64,000 bases of DNA from Acidobacteriota bacterium (GCA_016871195.1 VFZN01000012.1:1-64000), one strand, 5' to 3'. Counted from the stretch's first letter, positions 9,343 through 18,970 are shown. Numbers and translations: made by a program. Notes: a model not told the origin generated them from the letters alone.

Positions 9343-9978
9343 TCAGCAGGCGCGGATGGCGGGGCGGGGGCGGGGAGGGCCGCGGGGGGCGCGGCGCAGT
9401 CCGGGACGGGATCGCAGCGTGGAGGCGTAGGCGACGTCCGCATCGGCCAGCACCTGGACGGACGGCAGCAGCGGCGTGGCCGGCGGCGTCTCAATCAGCG
9501 CCAGCCCGAAGTGGGCGGCACTGCCCTCGCCGTGATCAGGCGAGGGCGATTCGTCATGCGAGTGCGCCGGCCCGGAGGTGTGGTCCGTTCCGGAGAAGCG
9601 GCCGGCATCTGCCACCACCTCCGCCAGCGCCGACAGCAGGCGTCGCACCAGGCCCGGCGTGCTGTAGCCGTACGGGGCGTGAGCACCCCACGCGTCGGGG
9701 CGCGGCTGCCGTGCGTCGCGAGGGCCATGCGTGTGCGCCCGGCCTTCCGCATGCGCCGCCTCGTGTGCAGTCGCCGACGGAACCCCTGCCGCCCGGTGCC
9801 CCACCGTGCGCTGGCCCTCGGACGTTCCCAACGAAGCCCGTTGACGGGGCAGGTGCGACGATGCGGGCCTGGGCCCGTGCGTATGGTCGTTCCGGTGCGT
9901 GACCAGGTGCAGCATGGGCCCCACCTGCATGGTGAGGATGAGCGCTGCCAGCACGCTCGCGGCGGAGTAACGACGCAT
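9343..9978 (-). CDS. Exported histidine-rich protein, probably metal-binding
   Basis: I do not recognise a named family. The 211-residue protein begins MRRYSAASVLAALIL with a hydrophobic segment continuing to VGPMLHLV, a signal peptide or anchor, and is then rich in His in short clusters: THRNDHTHG, AHEAAHAEGRAHTHG and DHTSGPAHSHDES. Such runs normally bind Zn, Ni or Cu. The start at 9978 was chosen because a TATGAT box lies exactly 7 nt upstream, as at many other genes here; ATGs at 9990 and 9987 are alternatives. It is first in an operon with the TonB receptor, 57 bp before it, which supports a joint role in metal acquisition or sensing. Confidence 0.72.
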   Translation of the reverse strand: MRRYSAASVLAALILTMQVGPMLHLVTHRNDHTHGPRPASSHLPRQRASLGTSEGQRTVGHRAAGVPSATAHEAAHAEGRAHTHGPRDARQPRPDAWGAHAPYGYSTPGLVRRLLSALAEVVADAGRFSGTDHTSGPAHSHDESPSPDHGEGSAAHFGLALIETPPATPLLPSVQVLADADVAYASTLRSRPGLRRAPRGPPRPRPAIRAC

Positions 9979-10082
9979 CGCCGCCATCATACCGGTCTGA
10001 TGAAGACGAGGCGGCGGTTTCAGTCTCGAGAAGATGGTCGGGAGCCCGCTACACGGCATGGGGGCGTTCCGAGGAGGGCCGT

Positions 10083-10159
<77 letters not shown>

Positions 10160-10256
10160 GAACCTTCACAGTGTAGCCGATCTCCCGCACGCCCGCATGC
10201 GCGCCACGCGCGACCGCGTGCGCGTCACGCCGCCTGGGCCTGACCGCCGCCCGCCC

Positions 10257-12542
10257 TCACGACGCTCCGTGTGACCGTGCCTCGCGTGCCCGCGCGATGA
10301 GCACCGTCGTCGACGGGTCGTGCGGGGCGTGGGTCGTGCCGGCAATATCGCTGGCGATGTGTCCCGCCAGGTGCTTGCCCAGTTCGACCCCCCACTGGTC
10401 GAAGGCGTTCAGACCCCAGACCGCCGCCATGGTGAACACCTTGTGCTCGTAGAGCGCCAGCAGCAGCCCGAGCGTCCGCGGGTCGAGGCGCCCGTAGACG
10501 ATGGTGGTGGAGGGGCGGTTGCCGGGAAACACTTTGTGCGGCACGAGGGCCTGCGTGGAGGCCTCGTCGATGCCGCCGGCGCGCAGTTCGGCGGCAACTG
10601 CGTCGGCATCGCGCCCAATCATGAGGGCCTCGCTCTGCGCGATGCAGTGGGACAGCAGCAGGCGATGATGTTCGGCGTCGCCGGCGGTGGGCTCGAGCCC
10701 GACGAGAAAATCACAGGTCACGGCCTGGGTGCCCTGATGCAGCAGTTGATGAAACGCGTGCTGTCCGTTGGTGCCCGGCTCGCCCCAGATGACGGGGCCT
10801 GAGGGCAGCGGCAGCAGGCGTCCGTCCCGACCGACGCGCTTGCCGCAGCTTTCCATCTCCAACTGTTGCAGATAGGCCGGCAGCCGCGCGAGGCGCTGCT
10901 CGTAGGGCAGCACGGCATGGGTCGTCACGCCCCGCAAGCTGGTGTACCAGGCGGCGACCAGCCCCATGAGCATCGGCACGTTGCGGGCCGGAGGGGCCGT
11001 CTGGAAGTGGGCATCCATCGCGGCCGCACCCTCGAGCATGGCCTCGAAGCGGTCCATGCCGATGGCCAGTGCCAGCGGAAGGCCGACGGCGGACCAGATC
11101 GAATAGCGCCCGCCGACCCAGTCCCAGAACTCGAACATCTGCGCGCGGTCGATCCCGAACGCCGTCACAGCCGCGGCGTTGGTAGAGACGGCGACAAAAT
11201 GTTGGCGGAGATATGCCGGGTCGTGTGCGCGTTGCAGGAACCACCGCCGCGCGCTCTGCGCATTGGTCATGGTCTCCTGCGTGGTGAAGGTCTTCGAGGT
11301 CACCACGAACAGCGTGGTCTCGGGCGACAGCCCCTCGAGGGTGTCGAACAGATGCGCGGCGTCGATGTTCGAGACAAAGTGCACCGCCGGACCCTCGCCG
11401 GTGAACGGGGCCAGCGCCTGCACCGCCATCGCCGGCCCGAGGTCCGAGCCCCCGATGCCGATGTGTACCACGTCCCGGATGGCGGCGCCGGTGTAGCCCA
11501 GCCACGTGCCCGACCGTACGGCGTCGGTGAACTGTCGCATCCGTGCGAGGACATCCCGCACCGCGGGCATCACATCCGTGCCGTCAACCATGACGGGGGT
11601 CGTGCCCCGATGACGCAGCGCCGTATGCAGTACGGCCCGGTGTTCGGTGGTGTTGATCGGGGCTCCCTGGAACATCGCGTCACGGAGGGCCTCGACGCCG
11701 CTCGCCCGCGCGAGCGTGAGCAGGCCGTCGAGCAGCGCGTCTGACAGGTGCGTCTTCGAGAGGTCGACATGCAGCGCATCGACCGTAAAGGTGAATCGTT
11801 CCGCGCGCGCGGGGTCGGCGGCGAACAGCGCACGCAGCGACGGATCGCCGTCCGCCGAGGCCTGCCTGAGCGCCTGCCACGCCGGCGGCAGCGGACGCGC
11901 GTGGTTCCACGCCTTCAGGCCCCCGGCAAATGCCCGGTCATTACTGCCCAGGCGCACACCGTCCGGCATGCGCTCGAAGTGCCGGGCGTTGCCGCCGCCC
12001 AGCACCACGTAGTCGGCCGCCGTGGACAGGCGCAGCAGCTCGGCGGCCTCGAGCACGGTGCGCATCCACTCGGCCACGCCGAGGCGCTTGAGGCCGCGCT
12101 TGCCGCAGGAGTCCTCGAACGTCTCGTCCCGGAACGGCAACCGGGCCAGTTCCAGGGGCACGACATGGCCCTCGTCCACCAGCGCGGTGCCGAGGCCGGA
12201 ACCGAGGCCCAGAAAGAGCATGCGCCCCCCGTGGTCGCTGCCCAGGGCCTGCATCGCGGCGTCATTGATCAGGACCGTCGGGCAGCCGAGCGCCGCCTCA
12301 AAGTCGAACGTCGTCCAGCCCGTCCCCAGGTTCCACGGTTCTTCGGCGATCCGGCCGCGCACCACCGGACTGGGGATGCCGAGGGTGACGCCGTCGTAGT
12401 GCCAGTCGGCAGACTCCCGGCGCAGGCCGTCGACGAGGGTCTCGGGGCGGAACCCAGGGCCCGAGTCGAACCGCCTGGGGGACTGGCCTTCGAGATACAG
12501 CTTGACGTGGGTGCCCCCGACGTCTGCCACCAGGATCCGCAT
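10257..12542 (-). CDS. Fused ROK glucokinase-glucose-6-phosphate isomerase
   Basis: One 761-residue chain carries two consecutive glycolytic activities: glucose phosphorylation and conversion of glucose-6-phosphate to fructose-6-phosphate. Residues 1-213 are a complete short ROK kinase ([14 protein letters not shown], catalytic Asp in [54 protein letters not shown]). From about 214 it is a full phosphoglucose isomerase: [50 protein letters not shown] with the catalytic Glu, [19 protein letters not shown], and the Lys in [12 protein letters not shown]. No stop or frameshift separates them. A TATCCT box lies 6 nt before the ATG. The gene is divergent from transaldolase, so glycolysis and the pentose phosphate pathway meet at one locus. 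Confidence 0.92.
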   Translation of the reverse strand: MRILVADVGGTHVKLYLEGQSPRRFDSGPGFRPETLVDGLRRESADWHYDGVTLGIPSPVVRGRIAEEPWNLGTGWTTFDFEAALGCPTVLINDAAMQALGSDHGGRMLFLGLGSGLGTALVDEGHVVPLELARLPFRDETFEDSCGKRGLKRLGVAEWMRTVLEAAELLRLSTAADYVVLGGGNARHFERMPDGVRLGSNDRAFAGGLKAWNHARPLPPAWQALRQASADGDPSLRALFAADPARAERFTFTVDALHVDLSKTHLSDALLDGLLTLARASGVEALRDAMFQGAPINTTEHRAVLHTALRHRGTTPVMVDGTDVMPAVRDVLARMRQFTDAVRSGTWLGYTGAAIRDVVHIGIGGSDLGPAMAVQALAPFTGEGPAVHFVSNIDAAHLFDTLEGLSPETTLFVVTSKTFTTQETMTNAQSARRWFLQRAHDPAYLRQHFVAVSTNAAAVTAFGIDRAQMFEFWDWVGGRYSIWSAVGLPLALAIGMDRFEAMLEGAAAMDAHFQTAPPARNVPMLMGLVAAWYTSLRGVTTHAVLPYEQRLARLPAYLQQLEMESCGKRVGRDGRLLPLPSGPVIWGEPGTNGQHAFHQLLHQGTQAVTCDFLVGLEPTAGDAEHHRLLLSHCIAQSEALMIGRDADAVAAELRAGGIDEASTQALVPHKVFPGNRPSTTIVYGRLDPRTLGLLLALYEHKVFTMAAVWGLNAFDQWGVELGKHLAGHIASDIAGTTHAPHDPSTTVLIARAREARSHGAS

Positions 12543-12580
12543 GGCCGCAGGATATCAGGGCTGCGCTATCCTGTCGGGGC

Positions 12581-13549
12581 ATGTCTGTGCTTGATGCCCT
12601 GAAGCAGTCGACCGTGGTGGTGGCGGATACCGGTGATATCGAGGCGATTCGTCTGCACCGGCCCCAGGACGCGACGACCAATCCGTCGCTGCTGCTGAAG
12701 GCCGCGCAGCAGCCGGCGTATCGGCCGCTGGTCGAGCGCGCACGCGCTGAGGCCCGCCGCGCAGGGGGTGGCCCTGAGGCCGAGACGGCGGCCTTCATGG
12801 ACCGGCTGGCGGTGGGCATCGGCTGCGAGATTCTCGAGCTGATTCCCGGCCGCGTGTCGACCGAAGTCGATGCCCGTCTCAGCTTCGACACACCGGCGAC
12901 GGTGGCCCGGGCCCGGGCCCTGATGGCGCTCTACGAGGCGGCCGGGGTCCCGCGCGCACGGGTGCTCATCAAGATCGGCGCCACCTGGGAAGGCATCCGT
13001 GCGGCCGAGCAGCTGGAACGCGACGGCATCCACTGCAACCTGACGCTGCTTTTCAGCTTCGCGCAGGCGGTGGCCTGCGCCGAGGCCGGCGTCACACTCA
13101 TCTCGCCGTTTGTCGGACGCATCTACGACTACTACCGGAAGGCGCGAGGCACCGAGATTCCCCGGGAGGAGGATCCCGGGGTGGCGTCTGTCCGCCGCAT
13201 CTATGCGTACTACAAGAAGTACGGCTACCGGACGGAAGTCATGGGCGCCAGTTTCCGTCGTGTCGATCAGATCGTGGACCTGGCCGGCTGCGACCTGCTG
13301 ACGATTAGCCCCGACCTGCTCGAGGCGCTGGCCGCGATGCCTGGCGACCTGTCGCCGTCACTGACTCCCGCGCTGGCCGAGGCCAGCGCCGACCCCAAGA
13401 TCTCGCTGAACGAGGCCGACTACCGGTGGGCGCACAATCAGGATGCGATGGCGGTCGAGAAACTGTCGGACGGCATCCGTCGGTTCGATGCCGATGCCCG
13501 GGCGCTGGAGACATGGGCCGCAACCCTGGGGCAGGGAGACGGCGTCTAA
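12581..13549 (+). CDS. tal: Transaldolase
   Basis: Moves a dihydroxyacetone unit between sugar phosphates in the non-oxidative pentose phosphate pathway. The 322 residues match the long TalB-type enzyme (about 317): [13 protein letters not shown] near residue 30, [13 protein letters not shown], the Schiff-base Lys in [13 protein letters not shown] (about residue 131), [31 protein letters not shown] and [12 protein letters not shown]. The start has a TATCCT box 8 nt upstream. It is transcribed away from the glucokinase-isomerase fusion across a 38-bp spacer with TATCCT boxes for both directions, and the peroxiredoxin-like gene follows 6 bp after its stop. Confidence 0.96.
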   Translation: MSVLDALKQSTVVVADTGDIEAIRLHRPQDATTNPSLLLKAAQQPAYRPLVERARAEARRAGGGPEAETAAFMDRLAVGIGCEILELIPGRVSTEVDARLSFDTPATVARARALMALYEAAGVPRARVLIKIGATWEGIRAAEQLERDGIHCNLTLLFSFAQAVACAEAGVTLISPFVGRIYDYYRKARGTEIPREEDPGVASVRRIYAYYKKYGYRTEVMGASFRRVDQIVDLAGCDLLTISPDLLEALAAMPGDLSPSLTPALAEASADPKISLNEADYRWAHNQDAMAVEKLSDGIRRFDADARALETWAATLGQGDGV

Positions 13550-13555
13550 CTAAGG

Positions 13556-14056
13556 ATGTTATCCCTTCAGTGGCCTGTCGGCTCACGCCTGGCCCCGCTC
13601 GTGCAGGGGCAGCCGACGCTCGTGATTTTCCTGCGCCACTTCGGTTGAACCTTCTGTCGCGAAGCCCTCGCGGACGTGGCCACACGCCGCGCCGAGCTGG
13701 CTGCGACCGGAACGCCGGTGGCGTTCGTGCATGGAGTCTCCGAAGACGAGGCGGCCCCCTGGTTCGAGCAGGCCGGGCTGGCCGATCTACCGCGGGTCAG
13801 CGACCCGGAACGGCGGCACTACAAGGCGTTCGGTCTGGGGCAGGCGTCGCTGCTGTCCCTCCTGTCCCCGACGCTGCTGGCCCGGGGAGCGGTCTGTGCC
13901 GCCCGGCACGGGGCCGGGCCCCAGCCGTCGCAGCTGCGCGCCCAGATGCCCGGGGTGTTTCTGGTGCAGGGCGACCGCATTCTGCGGGCCTACCGCCACC
14001 GGCAGCCGTCGGACCGGCCGGATTACCTGTCCCTTGCCCAACCTGTCCCGGAATGA
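13556..14056 (+). CDS. AhpC/TSA-like (peroxiredoxin-like 2) protein, predicted selenoprotein with in-frame UGA at codon 31
   Basis: Read through the TGA at 13646-13648, the frame gives a 166-residue thioredoxin-fold protein of the AhpC-TSA_2 type: TLVIFLRHFG-U-TFCREALADV at the active site, then PVAFVHGVSEDE and the late PGVFLVQGDRILRAYRHRQ. In relatives this site reads FGCxFCRE; here the first Cys is replaced by UGA and the second Cys is kept, giving UxxC, the usual arrangement of redox selenoproteins. Conservation continues unbroken after the UGA, and a compact stem-loop follows it. The ATG at 13556 is 6 bp after tal. A gene caller would start after the UGA (GTG at 13676) and lose the active site. 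If the genome has no Sec machinery this would be a nonsense pseudogene. Confidence 0.8.
13649..13675 (+). promoter_or_regulatory. Candidate bacterial SECIS element after the UGA
   Basis: Immediately 3' of the UGA, bases 13656-13662 pair with 13668-13675 (7 bp with one bulged G), closing a 5-nt loop AGCCC with G in its second position. The loop is 14 nt from the UGA, slightly closer than usual for bacterial SECIS hairpins, which SelB reads to insert selenocysteine. It is visible by eye only; no folding energy was computed. Confidence 0.5.
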
Positions 14057-14162
14057 CCCGTTTTTGTCTGGAAAGGATGACTCAGTGGCACAGATGGTTA
14101 CAATGCTACGTTCCCGGGGCGGCGCGCATGGCCCCGTCTGGTCGGGATTCACTGGAGGCCCA

Positions 14163-16367
14163 ATGAAGGTGCGTATGATCGCGCTCGTACTCGCGAGCGT
14201 TCTGGCAGTCGGTGCCCCGGCGTGGGCGCAGGGCGGAACCGCCGCCCAGCAGCCCCCGGCGCAGGCGTCGGAGCAGCAGAAGCCCGAGGAAGTGCCCATC
14301 TACACGGAAGCCGTCGTGGTGTCGGCATCGAAGGTCGAACAGCAGATCGTCAATGCCCCGGCCACGGTGTCGGTCGTCTCGGCCGACACCATCGCCAGCT
14401 CGCCCATCAACAACTACGCCGAACTGCTCCGCGAGATTCCCGGCGTGAACATCACCCAGACCTCGGCGCGCGACTACAACATCACGACGCGTGGTGCCAC
14501 GTCGACGCTGTCCACCTCGCAGCTGGCGCTGCTCGACGGCCGCAGCCTCTACCTCGACTTCTTCGGATTCATTGCGTGGGACCTCGTGCCCGCCAACGCG
14601 TTTGAACTGAAGCAGGTCGAAGTGGTGCGCGGTCCGGCGTCGGTCGTCTGGGGCGCCAACGCCCTCTCCGGGGTCATCAACTTCATCTCGAAGACGCCGC
14701 GCGAGCTCAACAGCAACAACCTCACGATGAGCTACGGCAACTTCAACCGCCAGCCAGAACGCGGACAGCAGCTCGACAACGGCAACATGTATCAGGTCAA
14801 CCTGACACACGCCCGCGCCGTGAACGACCGCTGGGCCTACAAGTTGTCGGCCGGCTACTTCAGCTCGGATGCGTTCTCGCGGCCCACCGGCGTCATTCCC
14901 AACGGGCAGGGCACGCCGTATCCCAGCTTCACCAACACGCCCACCCAGCAGCCCAAGTTCATCGGTCGGGCCGACTACGACGCGCCCAACGGCGCTTACA
15001 AGCTCGTCTTCGAGGCCGGCTATTCGGGTACCGAAGGCATCATCCACACGGGCATCGGCCCTTTCGACATGACCCGCGTGGGCCTCAGCTACGGCACGGT
15101 CCGCTTCAACAAGGGCGCCTTCAAGGCCAATGTCTTCACGAACATTCTCAACGGCAACGCCAAGGGCCTCCTCTCGGTCGGCCTCGACGGCAAGCCGCTG
15201 CCGTTCACGTTTGACACGCAGACCTACGACATCGAACTGGGCCACGTGAAGACCTTCGGCACGCGCCATGTCGTGTCGTACGGCGGCAACGTCCGCCGGA
15301 ACAACTTCGACCTGTCGATTGCGCCGCTCGGCAACAACCGCAACGAACTCGGCGGGTATGTGCAGGATGAAATCTTCCTGAACAATTACGTGCGCGTGAA
15401 CCTCGGCGCCCGCGTCGACAAGTTCGGCAACATTGCCGACCCGATGTTCTCGCCCCGCGCCGCCCTCATCCTGAAGCCGGCGGCCGACCACTCGTTCCGT
15501 GTGTCGTACAACCGCGCGTTCCGCTCGCCCTCGCTGGTGAACAACTTCCTTCAGACCAGCATCGTCAATCAGGTGGGGCTGGGCGCGATTAACCCGTTGT
15601 TCGCCGGCCGGACGTTCAACTTCGCCGTGGCCGCCGTGGGCAACCAGAACCTCAAGCAGGAAAGCACCGAAGCCACGGAAATCGCCTACACCGGCATCAT
15701 CGCCAAGCGCGCCACCGTGTCGGCGGCGTTCTACTGGCAGAACAACCTCGACGGCATCTTCTTCACCCAGAATGGCCGCTACCGTGCCACCAACCCCCCG
15801 GCAGGCTGGGTGAACGCGCTGGCCCCGCTGCCGGCGCAGACGGCGCTGGGCGTGCTGGAGGTGCTGCCCCCCGCCTGCGCGAGCCTGACCGCTCCCTGCA
15901 ACACGGGCGGTCTGCCCTCGCAGTTCACCTATCTCAACCTCGGTGAAGTACGGAACAAGGGTCTCGAGGTCGGCATCGACGGCGCGATTTCGGCCGGCCT
16001 GAATGCCTTCGCCAACTACTCGTACCAGTGGAAGCCCGAAGCGATCGGCTTCGATGAGAGCGAAATGAACCTGCCGCCGCGCAACCGCTTCAACCTGGGC
16101 TTCAACTACAACGAAGGCCGCGTGCTGGCGAACGCTACCTATTCGTGGGTCGACGAAGCCTTCTGGCAGGACGTGCTCGATTCGCGTTTCTCGGGACCGA
16201 CCGAGGCCTACGGCCAGCTGAACGGCGCGGTCGGCCTCAAGTGGGGCGGCGAGCGCATCATCACCACCATCAAGGCGATCAATCTGCTCAACGCCGATGT
16301 GCAGTCGCACGTGTTCGGCGACTTCCTCAAGCGGCAGATCATCGGCGAACTGCGCATCACGTTCTAG
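14163..16367 (+). CDS. TonB-dependent receptor (BtuB/siderophore type)
   Basis: A 734-residue outer-membrane active importer. It has a signal peptide ending in APAWAQGG, a Gln-rich linker, a TonB-box-like segment EAVVVSASKVEQQ, the plug domain (APATVSVVSADTIAS, LLREIPGVNITQTSARDYNI, VEVVRGPASVVWGANALSGV) and a 22-strand-type barrel ending in IGELRITF with the terminal Phe. No N-terminal carboxypeptidase-like domain is present, unlike the receptor at 6903. The ATG at 14163 follows a good Shine-Dalgarno (GGAGG, 14154-14158), and a TACAAT box lies near 14099, so this gene has an ordinary leader. The ligand is unknown. Confidence 0.93.
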   Translation: MKVRMIALVLASVLAVGAPAWAQGGTAAQQPPAQASEQQKPEEVPIYTEAVVVSASKVEQQIVNAPATVSVVSADTIASSPINNYAELLREIPGVNITQTSARDYNITTRGATSTLSTSQLALLDGRSLYLDFFGFIAWDLVPANAFELKQVEVVRGPASVVWGANALSGVINFISKTPRELNSNNLTMSYGNFNRQPERGQQLDNGNMYQVNLTHARAVNDRWAYKLSAGYFSSDAFSRPTGVIPNGQGTPYPSFTNTPTQQPKFIGRADYDAPNGAYKLVFEAGYSGTEGIIHTGIGPFDMTRVGLSYGTVRFNKGAFKANVFTNILNGNAKGLLSVGLDGKPLPFTFDTQTYDIELGHVKTFGTRHVVSYGGNVRRNNFDLSIAPLGNNRNELGGYVQDEIFLNNYVRVNLGARVDKFGNIADPMFSPRAALILKPAADHSFRVSYNRAFRSPSLVNNFLQTSIVNQVGLGAINPLFAGRTFNFAVAAVGNQNLKQESTEATEIAYTGIIAKRATVSAAFYWQNNLDGIFFTQNGRYRATNPPAGWVNALAPLPAQTALGVLEVLPPACASLTAPCNTGGLPSQFTYLNLGEVRNKGLEVGIDGAISAGLNAFANYSYQWKPEAIGFDESEMNLPPRNRFNLGFNYNEGRVLANATYSWVDEAFWQDVLDSRFSGPTEAYGQLNGAVGLKWGGERIITTIKAINLLNADVQSHVFGDFLKRQIIGELRITF

Positions 16368-16389
16368 CGCAGCGCCACCATGTGTGTGT

Positions 16390-16421
16390 CGCCGGGGGCA
16401 GGCCCAGTCGGGTCTGCCCCC
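16390..16421 (+). terminator. Intrinsic terminator after the TonB receptor
   Basis: Arms CCGGGGGCAG and CTGCCCCCGG, extended inside by GCCC/GGGT, enclose a 4-nt loop and are followed by TGTCGTTT. It lies 22 bp after the receptor stop and before the promoter of the next gene. Confidence 0.75.
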
Positions 16422-16458
16422 GGTGTCGTTTCAGCCGGGCTCCGTTACAATGCCGTCG

Positions 16459-17343
16459 ATGAGTTCCGGTCAGCCACGGGTGTGGAACGGCGCGCGCCAC
16501 CTGACGATGTGTGTCGCGCTGGCGGCAGCGGCGGGGTGCGGGTCGTCGCCAACCGCGCCGACGCAGCCCCAGGTGCCCCAGACGCTTGCCCTTGTGGTGA
16601 CCGGACCGACGGTCCCGGCGCTCACACCCCCTGCCTCCGGCACCGCCCTCGGCGTCACACGGTTTCTCGCGTTCGGGGACAGCATCACCTGTGGCACCGA
16701 GTCCGCGCCGGTGGCGCAGCCTTTTCTTGAAGCCGTGAACTGCACGCCCTCCAACGGGTATCCCGAGCGCCTGCTCGGATTACTGCGTGCGACGGTCCCT
16801 GCGGTACAGCAGTCGGGTCTGCAGGTCATCAACCGGGGAAGTGGCGGCGAGGGTGCCGTGCTGCAGGGCGAAGCCCGACTCCGGCGCGACCTCGCCGAAC
16901 TGATGGCTGGTCCTGTCGACGCTCGGCCACAGGCACTGCTCCTGCTGATGGGCGTCAACGATCTGGCGTCGACGACCGCCACGCCGGCCCGGGTGGCGTC
17001 GTCCGTGGCGTCGATGGCCGACATCGGGCGCGCATACGGACTCGGGGTGATTGTCGCGACCATGCCCCAGACCTACCCGGGGCTGTCGCCGGCCGGCATC
17101 CCCCGCGACAACGCATCGACCCGCATCGTGCCCTTCAACGCGGAACTCACGCGGTTGGTGACCGGCGTGCCCGACGTGTCGCTCCTCGACGTCTACGAAG
17201 GCTTCGGCGGCACGGCGGCGCAACGGCTCGGCCTGATGGGCGTGGATGGGCTCCATCCGACCCCGATGGGACACGAACGGATGGCCGAGCTGTTTCTGAC
17301 CGAGATTGTCCGTCGCTTTCCCGTGCGGGGCACCCTTCAGTAG
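16459..17343 (+). CDS. SGNH/GDSL-type hydrolase lipoprotein
   Basis: A secreted esterase/lipase-like or carbohydrate-deacetylating enzyme. The 294-residue protein has a lipobox (ALAAAAGC) and a Pro/Thr-rich linker, then the SGNH blocks: FLAFGDSITCGTES (nucleophile Ser), INRGSGGEGA (Gly), LLLMGVNDLAS (Asn) and DGLHPTPMGHERMAE (Asp and His). The TACAAT box at 16446-16451 overlaps an upstream ATG at 16450, so the ATG at 16459, 7 nt beyond the box, is the better start. It is convergent with the methyltransferase gene, and the two reading frames overlap by 7 bp at their 3' ends. The substrate is unknown. Confidence 0.87.
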   Translation: MSSGQPRVWNGARHLTMCVALAAAAGCGSSPTAPTQPQVPQTLALVVTGPTVPALTPPASGTALGVTRFLAFGDSITCGTESAPVAQPFLEAVNCTPSNGYPERLLGLLRATVPAVQQSGLQVINRGSGGEGAVLQGEARLRRDLAELMAGPVDARPQALLLLMGVNDLASTTATPARVASSVASMADIGRAYGLGVIVATMPQTYPGLSPAGIPRDNASTRIVPFNAELTRLVTGVPDVSLLDVYEGFGGTAAQRLGLMGVDGLHPTPMGHERMAELFLTEIVRRFPVRGTLQ

Positions 17344-18119
17344 CGGCGATCGCCCGCGGGCGTCGGTGTACACCACGCGGTGCGGACATTGACCTGCGTC
17401 GGGGTCAGGCCGGCCGACTCGCCGAGGGCACGCGTCAGTTCGGGTGGCATGACCTGCAGTTTCCATTCATCGAGGCGCGGCGCAGGCAGCGTGGCCGTCC
17501 ACTGGAGCCACCACGGCGCCGCTGAGCGGGCCAGCGGCTCGATCACCAGCACCGACGAGCCGTGCCGCACCGACTCTGTGAGCGCACGCCCCAGGTGTTC
17601 GCGGTCGACATCGGTCAGTTCATTCGCGACATACCCGCAGACGACAAGCGACGGTCGTAACGGCCGGCGCAGCCGGGCAGCGCTCGCGCGCGTGACCGTG
17701 CCCTGCAGGCCGAGGACGGCGTAGGTGTGGCGCGCCTCGGTCAGCGCCCACGGGTGCACGTCGAGTCCATGCACCGCGGTCGACTGCAGGGCCAGCGCCG
17801 CACCCGCGCCGACCGCGCCGGTCCCGCATCCCACGTCCACGATCGGCCAGCCCGCGCAGACAGACGCTGCATCGAGGGCCTCGAGAATCTGCAGCGTGGC
17901 CAGCAGGTGCAGCGGACCGTAGTAGAGGGCGAACGCCGCCCGTTTGCCAGCGCCGTCGAGCACGCGGCCCCCGGCCAGCGCCGTGGCCCGGCGTTCCACG
18001 TACGACGACGACACCGCGCGAAGTCCCCGCGCGACCTCGCGGTGAGTCAGCGACGACAGGTGGCGTGCCTCGAGGTCATCGAGCCACAGCGTCAGATTGG
18101 GAGGCGACACGGAAGCCAC
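17337..18119 (-). CDS. SAM-dependent methyltransferase, Rsm22-like
   Basis: A class-I methyltransferase with the SAM-binding motif PIVDVGCGTGAVGAGAALAL in mid-protein, then VHGLDVHPWALTEAR and CGYVANELTDVDREHLGRAL. The order of these blocks and the N-terminal helical part (YVERRATALAGGRVLD, AAFALYYGPLHLLATLQIL) resemble Rsm22/mitoribosome-type methyltransferases, although the iron-sulfur Cys cluster typical of some members is not obvious. GTG at 18119 is proposed as start because longer frames run into the tRNA-His gene; GTG at 18110 is also possible. The rRNA target is only an inference. Confidence 0.72.
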   Translation of the reverse strand: MASVSPPNLTLWLDDLEARHLSSLTHREVARGLRAVSSSYVERRATALAGGRVLDGAGKRAAFALYYGPLHLLATLQILEALDAASVCAGWPIVDVGCGTGAVGAGAALALQSTAVHGLDVHPWALTEARHTYAVLGLQGTVTRASAARLRRPLRPSLVVCGYVANELTDVDREHLGRALTESVRHGSSVLVIEPLARSAAPWWLQWTATLPAPRLDEWKLQVMPPELTRALGESAGLTPTQVNVRTAWCTPTPAGDRRY

Positions 18120-18137
18120 GCGCGGCTGCAGGAAGTG

Positions 18138-18213
18138 TGGGGTGAGTGACGGGGATCGAACCCGCGACAGCCGGATCCACAATCCGGAGCTCTACCACTG
18201 AGCTACACTCACC
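18138..18213 (-). tRNA. tRNA-His (anticodon GTG)
   Basis: Minus-strand cloverleaf with the extra G-1 (18213) opposite discriminator C73, diagnostic for tRNA-His; acceptor GTGAGTG/CACTCAC, anticodon stem CCGGA/TCCGG around TTGTGGA, T-loop GGTTCGATCCC and encoded CCA (18138-18140). Confidence 0.97.
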
Positions 18214-18240
18214 ATCCGTCGTGGAAGTTTCGATTCTAGC

Positions 18241-18966
18241 ATGATCCCCCTGCTGCCTCCGGGGGCGCCGTTTCCGCCTGTCGACCGCGCATTGCACCAG
18301 CCCGATGGCCTGCTCGCTGCCGGCGGCGACCTGTCCGTGGACACGCTGCTGCGCGCCTATCGGCACGGCATTTTCCCCTGGTTCAGTGACGACGACCCCA
18401 TCTTGTGGTGGGCTCCGACACGGCGGATGGTGCTGCCAACGGACGAGTTCCATGTCAGCCGCACGCTCCGGCAGGTGCTCCGCCGCGGCACCTTCACCGT
18501 CACCCTCGATCACGCCTTTGACGATGTGCTGCGTGGATGCGCGGACCCACGGGCGGGGCAGGACGGCACCTGGCTGAGCGATGACATGCAAACGGCGTAT
18601 CGCGCACTCAAGGCCGCCGGCCACGCCCATTCCGTCGATGTGTGGTGCGACGGCACACTGGCAGGCGGACTCTATGTGGTCTCGGTCGGCCACCTGGTGT
18701 GTGGCGAGTCGATGTTCAGCCGCCGGACCAACGCCTCGAAGGTGGCCCTCGCGTGGCTGGCGGCCCAGTGCCGTCGCTGGGATGTGCCCTTCATCGACTG
18801 TCAGTTGCACACGGACCATCTGGCCTCGCTCGGTGCTCGCCTCGTGAGCCGGGCCACCTTCAGCCAGTGGGTGGCCGCCCTGGCCACCCGGCGCGGCCCG
18901 CATCCGTGGCGCTTCGATGCCGACCTCGACCCGGTCGCAGAGCTCGGGGCATCCCCGCTACACTGA
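18241..18966 (+). CDS. aat: Leucyl/phenylalanyl-tRNA-protein transferase
   Basis: Adds Leu or Phe from tRNA to proteins with N-terminal Lys or Arg, making them substrates for ClpS/ClpAP (the bacterial N-end rule). The 241 residues match the family: PDGLLAAGGDLSVDTLLRAY, HGIFPWFSDDDPILWWAP, RRMVLPTDEFHVSR, then DGTWLSDDMQTAYRAL, GGLYVVSVGHLVCGESMFSR and FIDCQLHTDHLASLGA. The start at 18241 fits the usual N-terminus. It lies directly upstream of clpS and clpA on the same strand, so tagging enzyme, adaptor and unfoldase are encoded together. Confidence 0.97.
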   Translation: MIPLLPPGAPFPPVDRALHQPDGLLAAGGDLSVDTLLRAYRHGIFPWFSDDDPILWWAPTRRMVLPTDEFHVSRTLRQVLRRGTFTVTLDHAFDDVLRGCADPRAGQDGTWLSDDMQTAYRALKAAGHAHSVDVWCDGTLAGGLYVVSVGHLVCGESMFSRRTNASKVALAWLAAQCRRWDVPFIDCQLHTDHLASLGARLVSRATFSQWVAALATRRGPHPWRFDADLDPVAELGASPLH

Positions 18967-18970
18967 AAGG

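Noticed and set aside
14106..16310. 734-codon open frame on the minus strand
   Set aside because: It is the antisense shadow of the TonB receptor in GC-rich DNA; the translation is low-complexity (V, R, E, H rich) and has no family motif.
18120..18182. Upstream ATG start (18182) for the methyltransferase
   Set aside because: The extension lies within tRNA-His; GTG starts at 18119 or 18110 avoid this.
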